Source of the DNA: Blumeriella jaapii
Taxonomy: Eukaryota > Ascomycota > Leotiomycetes > Helotiales > Drepanopezizaceae
Reading direction: 5' to 3'
NCBI GenBank assembly: GCA_009599575.1
Contig: VWND01000007.1
Span: forward strand, 1,621,501-1,685,500
DNA length: 64,000 nt
Shown: in pieces, positions 48,992 to 60,097 of the stretch
Layout of the letters: each line of letters starts with the position of its first letter
How positions within the stretch are numbered: position 1 is the first letter of the stretch
Translations under genes and position numbers: made by a program
The notes under the pieces: model-generated
What the model saw: the letters and a program-made list of their open reading frames with translations, nothing else
Told to the model about the DNA's origin: nothing
Database searches by the model: none

Positions 48992-51897
48992 GTTCTAATG
49001 CTTTTCGCTAAAAAACCCGACGGTTTATTGCGTTTTTGTATCGATTATCGAGCTTTTAATAATATTATTCGTAAGAATCGTTATTCTTTTTTTTTTATCG
49101 ATGAAACTTTTGTTTATTTTTCGGAAGCGCGAATTTTTACGAAGCTCGATATTCGTTAAGCTTTTTATAGAATTCGAATGGACCCCGCCAGTAAAGAACT
49201 GACGACGTTTCGTACGCGTTACGGCGCTTATAAATGCAAAATGCTACTTTTTGGCCTTATTAATAGATCCGCAATTTATCAACGCTATATAAACGACGTT
49301 TTTCGATTATTTGAACGATTTTTGTATTGCATACTTGGATAATATTTTTATTTATTCGTCCGATCTTTTGGAATACGTTATATACGTTCGCAAGATGTTT
49401 CAAAAGCTCGCTGACGCTGAATTACAGGCCGATATTCGGAAGTTTGAATTTAACGTTATTCGAACCCGTTACCTAGGCTTTATTATTTTAATTGAAAGCT
49501 TAGAGGTAAACCCAGAGAAAGTCTTCGTGGTCGTTTATTGAAAGCCTTCTATTATTGTAAAAGGTGTATAGAGCTTTTTTGGTTTTTGTAATTTTTACCG
49601 ACGTTTTATTAAAGATTACGGTATAATTGCAAAGCTTTTGGTTTATTTGATTAAAGCTAACGTTTTTTTTAATTTTATTTCTGAGTGTTAGAAGAGTTTC
49701 GACTTTTTTATACTAGCTTTTACTATTGCATCAGTTTTATAATATTATAGGCAAGATTTTTTTGCATATTAAAGATTAACGTTTTCGACGGCGTAGTAGC
49801 TTTTATGCTTTCGCAATTTTATAGCGACGATTGGCTTTTAGTCGCTTATTTCAGCAAAACCATAGTTTTCGCAGAGCTAAACTACGTCGTATACGATAAA
49901 GAAATGTTCGCAATCGTGAGATTTTTAGGCAATTTTCGTATTAAATTGGTTGGTTTAGTTTATTAGATCAAAATAATTATTAATTATAAGGCTTTGGAAT
50001 ATTTTATGATTTTTAAACTTTTGAACGTTCGATAAGTACGCTGGGCCGAATTTTTCGCCGATTACAACTTTTTTATTACGTATAGACCAAGTAAACATAA
50101 TTTTTTGGCTGACGTATTAATACGTCGTACGAGCGAATTCGACCGCCAAAATTTTTTTAAACGCATTTAGCGCCTGCAAACATTTTTTCGAGCCGATCAG
50201 ATCGACTATCGTTTTTTGACTAAAGAATTTCGACCGCTTACGGCTTTCGAAACAGCTGTTTTTATCGTTGAAATAGCTGATTTTTTATTCGTATTCCGTG
50301 TCGTTGATTAGCTTTTCCACGCTAATCGTATAGCTAATAGTCTGATGGCCCTTCGAAAAAAAGTTGTACGAGACGCTACGAAGGGGAACGATAATAATAC
50401 TTCGTATATATTTGAACGCGATTTGCTGTTATATTACGGTCGCCTGATAGTATTAGACGTCGATTATTTTCGTTTGGCTTTTATACGAAAAGTGTACGAT
50501 CAGATTTTCATCGCTTATTTTAGCGTTCGTAAGATTACGCAATTGCTTTCGGACTAATATTATTGGCGAGGTATGATAGTTTTCGTAAAATAATATTGTC
50601 GCAATTGCTACGCTTGTCGAAGGAGTTTTGTTTTAAAAAATAAGCGTCCCGGCTTTTTTTAGCTTTTTTCTGTTTTTGACCATTTTTGGAAGCACGTTAT
50701 AATGGATTTTTGCAGTTTTAACAAAGACAAATACGGTTACGATAACGTGTTCGTAATAATAAATCGCTTTTTTAAGCAGGTTATTTCGATTTTTTGTTAT
50801 AAAAATATCGACGCTTAAGGTTTTGCTAAATTGTATATATTCCACGTGTACAGGTATTTTGGCTTTTTAAAAAGTATTATTAGCGATCGTGGCCTTTAGT
50901 ATTGGTTTATCTTTTGGTTTGAATTGAATAAAATATTCGGTACGCAATTGAAGCTTTCGATAGCCGTTTATTTTGAAACCGACGGTCAGACCGAAATTTA
51001 TAATTAATATTTGCAAAAACGCTTTCGACCCTTCGTGAACTTTTATTAAGACGATTGGAGCGAATTTTTTTTAATAATGGATTTCGCTCAAATGGTTCTT
51101 TTTTACGAAAGTCTAGATGGCTTTTTACTTTTTGAAGTTGTATACGGTTATATTTTTTATACTAATTGAAATTGAAAGTTCGATATTTTTTTTTTTTTTA
51201 ATTTTTTATATAAGCTAAACGCAAACGAAGCTCGTGCGTACGCTCGCCGCCATTACGACGCCTGGAACTTCGCCAAATCGCACTTTTAACAAGCTTACGA
51301 CAAAATGAAAAGAAGTGCGAATAGGTTTCGCCGCGCGAACGATTTTAATGTTGGCGATTACGTATGGCTCGATATGCGCTTATTTCCGATCTTTCGGCTT
51401 TTTCGCAAGCTCGATAATTTTATAAACGGCCTTTTCAAGGTTATAGCTAAAATTTTCGATAACGCTTTTAAGCTAGACTTTTTTAGTATTATAAACGTAT
51501 ATTTAGTTTTTCACGCTAGTCGATTGCGTAAAGCAGCTGACGACGCGCTTTCAGGTCAGGTTAATTTAGCTTTTGAATTTATTAATATAATTGGTGAGTT
51601 AAATACGAAGTCGAAAAATTGATCGCTTGTCGAATGCAGCGGAAGACTTTTTAGTATAGAGTTTTTTGGGTAGGCTTAGATGAAGATTTTACGTGGTACT
51701 TCGCGTTTGATTTTATGTACGCTTTTTTGAAAATGCGCGATTTTTATTTGGCGTATAAGGAGCTTTCCGGTTTTTCTGCAAAACTTGTAGACTGGCTGAA
51801 GGCATATTCCGAAGGTTTGGATTCGTACGATCATTTGGATAGTGACGTACCAATGGATAAAAGCTCGAGGGCGCGCTTTTTTCGGACGGGGGGGTAG

Positions 51898-52163
51898 TGT
51901 GACGATTTATTCTGTTGCCATTTCTCGTGTCACCTCAGCAACTACGTATAGCTGCAAGCTTTCTGGTTTTCTGGTGGGTCTTTCCATCAATTGTAAAGAC
52001 TATTATATATATAAGGCTTTCTTTTTTTAGCAATTTCTGTCTTTTGCAGTTGTTGATTTTAAGTGAATATTTTTGTTACAGAACCAAAGGCTCGTTTCAT
52101 ACCATGTGAACACGGCGACCAGTTGACTGATCTCCCAGCTCTCCGACTGATTAGATCGTCACA
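51898..52163 (+). repeat. 3' LTR of the old gypsy element
   Basis: 266 bp. The inner half is mutated, while the outer 90 bp are almost unchanged and end in an intact CGTCACA. Confidence 0.92.
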
Positions 52164-52168
52164 CCTGT

Positions 52169-53233
52169 CGCCCTTCTGCGCCTGTCGCTATAACCGATTG
52201 AAAAACTTAATAATTGTAAATTCAATAATTAGTATAATATCTCAAATAAATAACAGGTTATTTTCAACTTACTCGAGTTACAAAAACATATCGTGTAACG
52301 ATACGTAAGCTGGAAAACAAATAGCGAACGTACAAAAATACCTATAGTATAAGTTAGCGAAAAACGTTATTGAAAGAAAAAAGAAAATACTTGATTAACG
52401 CTGCCGAATTAATAAACTATTAGTTTTATCAAAAAAGGTTGTATAATATAAGTACGAAGTTGAAACGTTGTGATAATTGTATTGTATTGCGATTGAGTTT
52501 GATCGTTAGTTATCGGAAGTAAAAAAACTTATTTGTATAAATTTGCAGCTTAACGTAGGCTTAGCGCAGCTACGCTTTCACGTGATTTTCACGTGATTTT
52601 TGGCCGCATTTTATGGGTCTTTTGCCTTAGGCATATGAAAATATATAAGGCTGTGGGGCTTAAGTGGGGCCCGAATGGAGCTTTAATAATGTATGCCTTA
52701 GGCATATATTCAGGCATGTCTCATACTTTCGCTAAACGTATTTTACACGGTTTAAAAATTCTACACGATCATTGCACGGTTTAAAAATCTTAAACCGTTT
52801 CTATACGATTTATGCAAATCCAGCGTGTTCCGGTAAGGTAGATACCAAAGCAGCAAGCGAAATCTACCCGCGTTTTGCCATGGTGGCCGTCTAAAAGTGA
52901 ACGAGGACTTTTTCCCCGAATAGCAAGACCATGGAACCAGTGGAAATACAGAGAGCATTCATGCATGGAATAACTGTCAACGTTTTGTTGTAGTGCGCTG
53001 GAGTGAGGTATTCCTGGTGGTCCTCGTTATTTACTAGCCCCATAGCCGAGCTCAAAATGTCAGCAACCTCGGTGTTCGGTGGCGCTCCGGCATTTCTCCT
53101 ACAGCACATGACATGCCGCTAACGAGTATCAAGTCGCTATCATTGTCACCACCGACCGACCGACAAGTTCTAGTGAAGAGTAGAAACTCTCTCAGGTTCC
53201 CAGCTTCAGAGATGCTCCTAAGCCGTGAACACA
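52169..53233. other. Right flank of the transposon island and OPT promoter
   Basis: 52190-52810 is AT-rich and non-coding, with two copies of TATGCCTTAGGCATAT-like sequence near 52620-52710 and the inverted end repeats. From about 52820 the composition returns to normal. No gene. Confidence 0.55.
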
Positions 53234-55460
53234 ATGTGTCCAGACAGAGGCTCCACCCGCAGTGCTGAGTACCAGCCCGTCTCAAGATCACCCCCACCAT
53301 TGAACGCCCACGACGACAATGGCTCTGGTCCCCTCGCAGAATCTCAACGCCGCCACAGCGACGCCCGTCGGTTCATCGCCAGCCATGCGAGCGAAGGGCA
53401 GAACTTCACCCTCCGCGGCATTCTCGTCGGTCTGGGCGTCGGCCTCGTCGTATGCTTCTCCAACATGTATTTCGGGCTTCAGACCGGCTGGGTCTCCAGC
53501 ATGAGCATGCCCTCCTCGCTCATCGGCTTCGCGTTCTTCAAAACCTTTGCCAAGCACCTCGATCTCCCCTTCACACCGGTAGAAAATGTGTTGGTGCAGT
53601 CGGTGGCCGGATCGATGGGGACGATGCCTTTGGGCTGTGGATTTGTAGGCGTGATGCCTGCGCTGAACTATCTATTGAGTAAGGAAGAATCAGGGCCCAT
53701 TTTCTTGGGACTGGGAAATCTAATACTGTGGGCGCTGGGCTCGGCGTTCTTTGGGGTGGTGTTTGCGGTGCCGTTGCGGAAGCAGGTTATTATCCGAGAG
53801 AAGCTGAAGTTTCCGAGCGGGACAGCGACCGCATTGATGATTGGGGTGTTGCACGGCAAGGAGACGATGCAAGATTCCAACTCAAGCAATGAAACGACGC
53901 AGGCATACACACGGGTTGCGGACGCGAACGAGGAGGAAGCAAGCCAAGACCGGCCAAGTAGCTGGAAAGCCAAGGTCAGGTTATTGGTCATTTCATTCGC
54001 GGCATCTGGGACGTATACTCTTGCGACATATTTTTTCCCGGTGTTGAGAAATCTACCGGTTTTTGGATCTGTATTGGCTGAGTCCTGGCTCTGGACTTTG
54101 AACCCTTCGCTGGCTTATGTTGGACAGGGAATCATCATGGGTCCGAGTACCACCACACACATGCTCATTGGTGCCATCTTCGGGTGGGCAATTCTCTCGC
54201 CACTTGCTAAACACCGTGGATGGGCACCAGGACCTGTAGACGATTGGGAAACAGGTAGCAAGGGCTGGATTGTTTGGATCTCTCTAGCTATCATGCTGGC
54301 GGATTCAGTCATCAGTCTAGGTCACATTGCCCTTCGACCTGTGGCACTCAAACGTAGGAAGATCATGACGGAAGCACGACGAATCTTCCTGAAAAGAGAC
54401 TGGAAAGGTCTGTTGCAAATCGGGTCCAGCAAAACCACGCGAGGATATACTGCTGTCAGTGGTGAAGGCGACGATGTGCCTACTACCCTCGCCAATGACC
54501 GCCCAAGCACAACTGGAACCAGCAATCCTCAAGAGATCAATGACCTTCCAGAGCCAGATGCGCCATCTGAGCATCTGGTAAACGACACCACGTTTTGGAT
54601 AGGCCTCGTTCTGTCCATCGTATTCTGCGTTGCAAGCATCCGCATTGTTTTTGGAGCTCTCGTCCCTCTCTACGCGACCATCATTGCCGTCTTCATGGCC
54701 CTCGTACTCTCCATCATGGGCGTGCGAGCACTCGGCGAGACAGATCTCAATCCCGTTTCGGGAATCAGCAAATTAGCGCAGCTCTTCTTTGCGCTCATCA
54801 TCCCCCAATCGAACAAAAACTCCGTCCTTATCAACCTCATCGCGGGAGCCGTCTCTGAAGCTGGCGCCTTGCAGGCAGGAGATCTAATGCAAGATTTAAA
54901 GACAGGTCATCTCCTCGGTGCAGCCCCCAATGCGCAGTTCTGGGGCCAAATCATAGGGAGCGCTGTGGGTGCTGTGGCGAGCGCGCTGATTTACCGATTG
55001 TATACGAGTGTATATAAAGTACCTGGGGATTTGTTCCAAGTCCCTACGGGATATGTGTGGATTTTCACTGCCAGGCTGGTGACTGGCAAGGGACTGCCAA
55101 ACATGGCAGCCCAGTGGGCTTCCGGCGCTGCCGTCATCTTTACGGTAGTCACCATCATGAGGATTGTAGGTGCGGGCAAGAAATGGCATCCTTATGTACC
55201 TGGTGGGATCGCTGTTGCTGTTGGTAAGCTCCTATTCAATCTCCCAGTAGAAACCTCGCTAAGCACAAATAGGTATGTACAACGTACCTTCTTTCACTCT
55301 TGCGAGAGCGGTGGGTGGGTTTATGAACTGGTACTGGAGGTCGTATAAACGGCGCGAGGAGACTCCCATTGTAGTTCTCGCCAGCGGCCTGATCCTGGGG
55401 GAGGGCGTGGTCAGCATCGTGAACCTGCTGTTAGCGAGCGCGAGCATGCCGCATATGTAA
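53234..55460 (+). CDS. Oligopeptide transporter (OPT) family membrane protein
   Basis: Proton-coupled importer, probably of peptides or metal chelates. Exons 53234-55223 and 55273-55460 (49-nt intron), 725 aa. The N-terminal 55 residues are polar. About 12-16 hydrophobic segments follow, beginning with RGILVGLGVGLVVCFSNMYFGL and the OPT signature NMYFGLQTGW. Later motifs include PLRKQVIIREKLKFPSGTAT and AGAVSEAGALQAGDLMQDLK. The long hydrophilic loop at about 350-430 is cytosolic by rule. It resembles the branch containing yeast Ygl114w more than the Opt1/Opt2 branch, by motif only. The second exon adds two more membrane segments. Without splicing, the frame would end in an unrelated tail. 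The in-frame GTG nine bases before the ATG is ignored. Membrane location (plasma or internal) is unknown. Confidence 0.9.
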
Positions 55461-55732
55461 ATACCACACATATCAGAATCTGCTTTGCAAAATAACCACC
55501 GGATACCATCACAATCCCAACTTTTTGCAGAATTGCCCATTGTCCTGTCAGATTGAATGAAGATGCTTCTCTCCTCTCTCCTTCCTCTGTTTTCCATCCA
55601 ATTTCCGCCCCAACCTCACAAGTATAAACAAGACTTCCCTAATCGCTTAGCGAGGCGACCGGTTCGAACTCCAAACACCCAAACCCAAACCGAAACCAGC
55701 ACCCTCGCACTGACTGCCTTTCAATTAAACTT

Positions 55733-58356
55733 TCATTGCACATCGCACTTTTTAGCTGAACCGTACTACCCTCTTCGCCGGGGGATTTTAGCAGGAAACC
55801 TATATCCAATCCTAATTTACTTTGCCCGCATGGAAAATTAGAAACACGTCGCGCGACCCGTCCTTGCCTACCTCGCTGACTAGCGAGTAGCTCACCGCAT
55901 CAACATATCAGCTGAGCCTGCGTAGCAACACACTAGGTGCTCTGCCGCGAAGCACACGTTGCTCTCTTCCATTCTTGGGGATTGCAGCCCGCCATTACTA
56001 CTGACTGACGGACTGACCGGCATCAGGGACAAGGGGAAGGGGAAGGGGAAGGGGGGGGGGACAGACTTCCATTCCTCGTCGCACCTCTCTAGCCTCTCAC
56101 CCCAGTTTGATATTCGGTCGGGATACGAGAGACCCTTTACGTTGTTGTTGCACGTCGTACTTTTTAGACCGGTCGACCGCATGATTTCTCGAGAAAGTCC
56201 CTTACCCAGCTGCCGGACCGGCCGGACCTAAGCAGAGTAGGGATGCGACGGACGATGCTTACCTGCTGCTGGCCTATCTCTCTCACATACCACTTGGCGC
56301 CTTGCTTAGTCCTCTGCCCACCGCTGCCTCCCTATCTACCTTACCCACCCGGTCTTTTGTTGCGCGTCGCACTTTTTAGGCTGACAGCTCCTTGGTTCAC
56401 CGTCGGCACCAGAAGGGGGAAAAGGGAGGCTTGTTATTGTTGTGTTGTTGTTGTTGTTGTTGCACGTCTGCGAAATTAGACCCGTCGTAGGTGTCGTAAG
56501 GTTTCCCTCCCTACCCGACTCCGTACACGGCGGAGATGCCGAATTTGGGTCAGGTAGTACTGTAGAGTAACGAGATCAAAGAAGGTGGGTGCTTGCGAGC
56601 TGGCTCTTCTGAGCGCTTTTCTGGGTCTGGCTGGTCGGTCGGGTTGTCTTTTTTGTTGCTCGTCGCACTTTTTAGACCGATCGAGTTTTGTTTCCCCTTA
56701 GCTAGGTAGGTAGGTAGGTAGCTAGCTTTTGTTTTCCCTGAGCCGCCAGGTGGGAGGGGGTCCGGGGAGGAGGAGAGTTCGTTGTTGGTTGGTAGCAAGT
56801 AAGTAGGTAAGTACTTGTTGCTTGCTTGCTTGCTTGTTGTTGCACATCGTGGATTTTAGATCGTTGACCCTGACAGGCCGAACCCTTGAGCATCGTGTGT
56901 CGCGGACCTGCACTTTGTAGGTCGCTTCTGCTTTCTTGATTTACGGGAACCCCTAAGAGCGGGTTTGATCTGTGCTGTGCTTGCTGCTTGTTGCATATCG
57001 CAGATTTTAGATCCTTGAGCACGACACTGATCCGTTTTTTTTTTGTTGCTCGTCGCAGTTTTTAGGTCTCTCTTTCTTTCTTGATTGTACCTTGCAAGAC
57101 CCATTTGCGCAATTATAACATTTCTGTATCATAGCATGCTTGCTGCTTGTTGCATATCGTATTTCTTAGACTATCGACCGTGAGTTTTCCTCTTGCGCGA
57201 ATCATACCGAAACCAGAAACAGGACACTTGCAGTTTTATTTTTTGTTGCGTACCGCACTTTCTTAGTCTTCTCTCCTTTTCTAAATTTACCTTGTCACGA
57301 ACCCCTTGAGTTGTCTTAGGCTTGCTGCTTGTCGCATATCGTATGATTTAGACTGTCAACCGTGAGTCTTCCCCTTACACAGCAGACCGTTTCATGAAAC
57401 GACGCTTGCTATTCTGAACTTCTTGTTGCTCATCGCACTTTTTAGATCTCTCTTTTCTTCTCAGGCATCCCTTACAAGCTTTGTGTACGAAACCACGAAC
57501 CTCTTATAAGGGAGCTTAGATTGTATTATGCTGGCTGCTTGTTGCACATCGTAAATCTTAGGCTGTCAACTATGAACTTTCCTCTTACGCACCACGAGGC
57601 ACGTCTGACAGACACCACGAACGCTACAGTTGAGTCTCGGCCATAGGAATATCTCAGGATCTGTAAAACAAGAATTTCGCTGGAAGTTCCTTACCTTCGC
57701 GTTTCCTCTAGCGAGCTTCCACTACACTGACCCGAGTTCCTTCTTGCTCATCACAGTTTTTCAGTCTCTTCTCCTTTCCCAAGCAAACATTACTGTACAA
57801 GCCTTTTGTACGAAACCCCCAATCCATTGAACACGAGCTGAGAAAGTAGCACCCTTGCAGCTTGTTGCACATCGTGAATTTTAGACCATCAGGCGTGAGT
57901 GATTCCAGGCCCGACCCATGAGACGCCAGTACTGATCCCAAACTCCTTGTTGCGTATCGCGATTTTTAGATCCAGTCTCTTTTTCTAGGCATACCTTACA
58001 AGCCTCGTACACGAAACCCCCAACCCCTTAAGTTACGCTGTGTTCAACTGCTTGTTGCACGTCGTGAATCTTAGACCGGCCAGCGTGAGTTCTCCCCTTA
58101 CGTGAACGACAGCAGGTCGAAGAACTTCAGACGGGCCAGACCTGACACACCCGCCCGTACGCAAAGACGCTTCTAATCTGCTTCCTTGTTCTGTTGCTCG
58201 TCGCACTTTTTAAGTCTCTTCTTCTTTCCTCCAAGTTGAAGTTAGTAAACCTTGCACGCCCTCGAGTTCGGACGAGGTTCTAGCCTCCAAGGGTGAACTC
58301 TATGCCTCTCGGTTGCACCTTTGCCACCTTTTGTTGCTCGTCGCACTCTTTAGGGT
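55733..58356 (+). repeat. Array of 19 conserved 26-bp boxes on a diverged tandem unit
   Basis: Each box has the form TTGTTGC..RTCG....TTTTTAG. Type B (TTGTTGCTCGTCGCAC then TTTTTAG) and type A (TTGTTGCACATCGTGAA then TTTTAG) alternate from about 56.8 kb on. Box starts: 55733, 56145, 56357, 56457, 56653, 56837, 56988, 57043, 57147, 57243, 57329, 57423, 57539, 57741, 57862, 57947, 58052, 58191 and 58331, plus a decayed one near 56900. In the right part a third weaker box (ACGAAACCCC..CCCCTTA) recurs, so the underlying unit is roughly 190 bp: A, B, C. No long ORF covers it. Confidence 0.85.
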
Positions 58357-58399
58357 CGCTTCTTCTTTCTCTGGCGACATGCCAATGGGAGCCTCCCAA

Positions 58400-60097
58400 C
58401 TCTAAACAACCCGGGCAAGCCTTGTGAGTTACAGTACATAGTACTATCATTTGTCTAGTTAAGCGGAAATAGACAAAGTCAGAGCGGGTGTCATCTATTT
58501 ATAGCAGATAGACGGAACGGTGTTTACTTTACAACCTTGCAAAGCTTACCGCACAGCACAGCACAGTATGTACAGTACCTACACATCTTCCACCGGCTCC
58601 GCTTCATCAGAATGTCTATCAATCGATCTAACTACCTACAGTACCTACTGTGCCAATCCGGCCTCCTTGGGATCGCCCTTCCCAACCCAGTGCTCGCCCT
58701 TCTTCCTATCCGAAACCGAGAGAGCGCATCTCCAAGTCGCAACTGTGCATGTTATCTCCGCAATGCGTCGTGCCGAATTTGCCGGCATCCCCGACAACAG
58801 AACTCTATCTACCCTTTCCTTTCCCTGCCGCTCGGCTGCCCGTCCTGATCCGAACTCGGCTGCATCTCAGCGACCTTATTGTTCGGGCTTGCTTTGATGT
58901 GCTTTGCTCTGCTTTGCTTTGCTCTGCTCTGCTTTACTCTGCTCTGCTCTGCTCTGCTCTGGAGCCGCCGGCGTTTCGCTTCATGTCGCGTCCGCTCGCG
59001 AGCTGCGACGTAGCCTCTCTACCGAAACCAAAAACACACAAGACACGAACCAGTGTTCCAAGAATGCCAGCAAAAACCACCTCAATGGGTATTCCGCCAC
59101 CGCATCGCCATCCCAGCCGTACACATACAGCACCGTACAGTACTCTCTCTACCGCACCGCACTGTACATAGAAGCCAACCAGGTATGTAGAATCGCGGTT
59201 CGGCCACCAGCGTTTGATTGTTGGCGATCAGACCCTCGCGTCTACCGATCCTTCCACCAGCCCGTGCCATAGGGAGAGAGAGAGAGAGAGAGAAGAAGAA
59301 CTGCAAAACATCGCCAGTGGAAGAAGACCCACACTTCTGGATTTTCTCCCCGTGATGGTACTGTACTGGACCATACTACTGTACATACTGTGCTACTGTA
59401 CTACATACATACATACATACTGGCCTACCTACCTACGGTACAGCACAGTACAGTACACAGGTAGGAGAGCACCTGTAACCACCATCGCCGGCCGCAACGC
59501 GCGGCTGCAAGCAACCCCCTATGCAAACGCAAACGCAAACGCAAATAACAACACGAACGCAAATGCAGCGCTATCGAAAACCTATCGAGAGCATCCCGAT
59601 CGATGGATCAGACCCATCGTCCGAGGAGGACCGAACTTGCCACTTGCACGTCTAGATACCTAGAGGACAGTACAGTACAGTTCAGTACAGTCGGTACAGT
59701 ACCTAGGGAAAGACCAGGAACGGAGGGGACGTAGCCGCGGTTGATGGTGGAATATCATACAGTACAGTACACGGTACGCCAACCACCACGCCGACAATGC
59801 CCCGGCCCTCTTTCTTCACGGGGGACATCTAATCAAACTCAAGCCATCCTCGAGCCATCCAAGTCTTCATGTAGAGTTGTGACAAGGTTCGCTAGCAAGC
59901 AAGCAAGCAAGCAAGCAAAGGGGTATACTATGATTGCTCACCCCCATCCCTCCCCCCAAACGCCGGACTATGCGGACGTCCCCATCCCCATCCCCATCCT
60001 CATCCCATCCAATCCCCCGCCATGTGCTAAACTACAGTACATTATCTATCATCCATACATCCATTAACCTACCCATCCACACCCCCACCCCCCAAAG
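58400..60097. other. Gene-free interval with simple repeats
   Basis: Contains many TACAGTAC motifs, a GCTCT/GCTTT pentamer run at about 58893-58962, a GA run at 59272-59292, ACAT tetramers at 59403-59420, GCAAAC hexamers at about 59523-59546 and AAGC tetramers at 59892-59918. No convincing coding frame. Confidence 0.6.

Larger units (their letters stand above)
39341..52163 (+). mobile_element. Old, hypermutated Ty3/gypsy LTR retrotransposon, split by a younger copy
   Basis: Without the nested insertion it is about 6.4 kb. LTRs at 39341-39606 and 51898-52163 (266 bp each, TGTGACG...CGTCACA) are flanked by a CCTGT target duplication (39336-39340 and 52164-52168). The inside is the same family as the young copy, in the opposite orientation, but strewn with C-to-T and G-to-A changes and stops. 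Recognisable remains include gag (about 40260-40790), protease and the pol start (about 41220-41690), the N part of RT (42350-42568 and 49000-49540), and RNase H, integrase and tail (49860-51895). It is non-functional. Confidence 0.93.
38962..52810. mobile_element. Possible non-autonomous DNA element with inverted end repeats, host of the nested gypsy insertions
   Basis: The left end (38962-39085) carries repeated AAACCGTGTAGAA. The right end (52742-52810) carries the same motif inverted (ACACGGTTTAAAAATTCTAC). Once both LTR elements and one 5-bp target copy are removed, about 1 kb of AT-rich non-coding DNA remains between the two ends. Inverted, internally repeated ends on a small non-coding core suggest a MITE-like element or transposon remnant. 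No transposase and no clear target duplication are seen, so this is an inference. Confidence 0.4.

Noticed and set aside
55733..58356. CRISPR array
   Set aside because: The organism is a fungus, the repeats differ from each other, spacing is irregular and the spacers themselves are diverged tandem copies.
58895..59171. Possible small gene over the GCTCT repeat
   Set aside because: The frames are repeat-driven (LLCSALLCSALL) and lack any recognisable domain.
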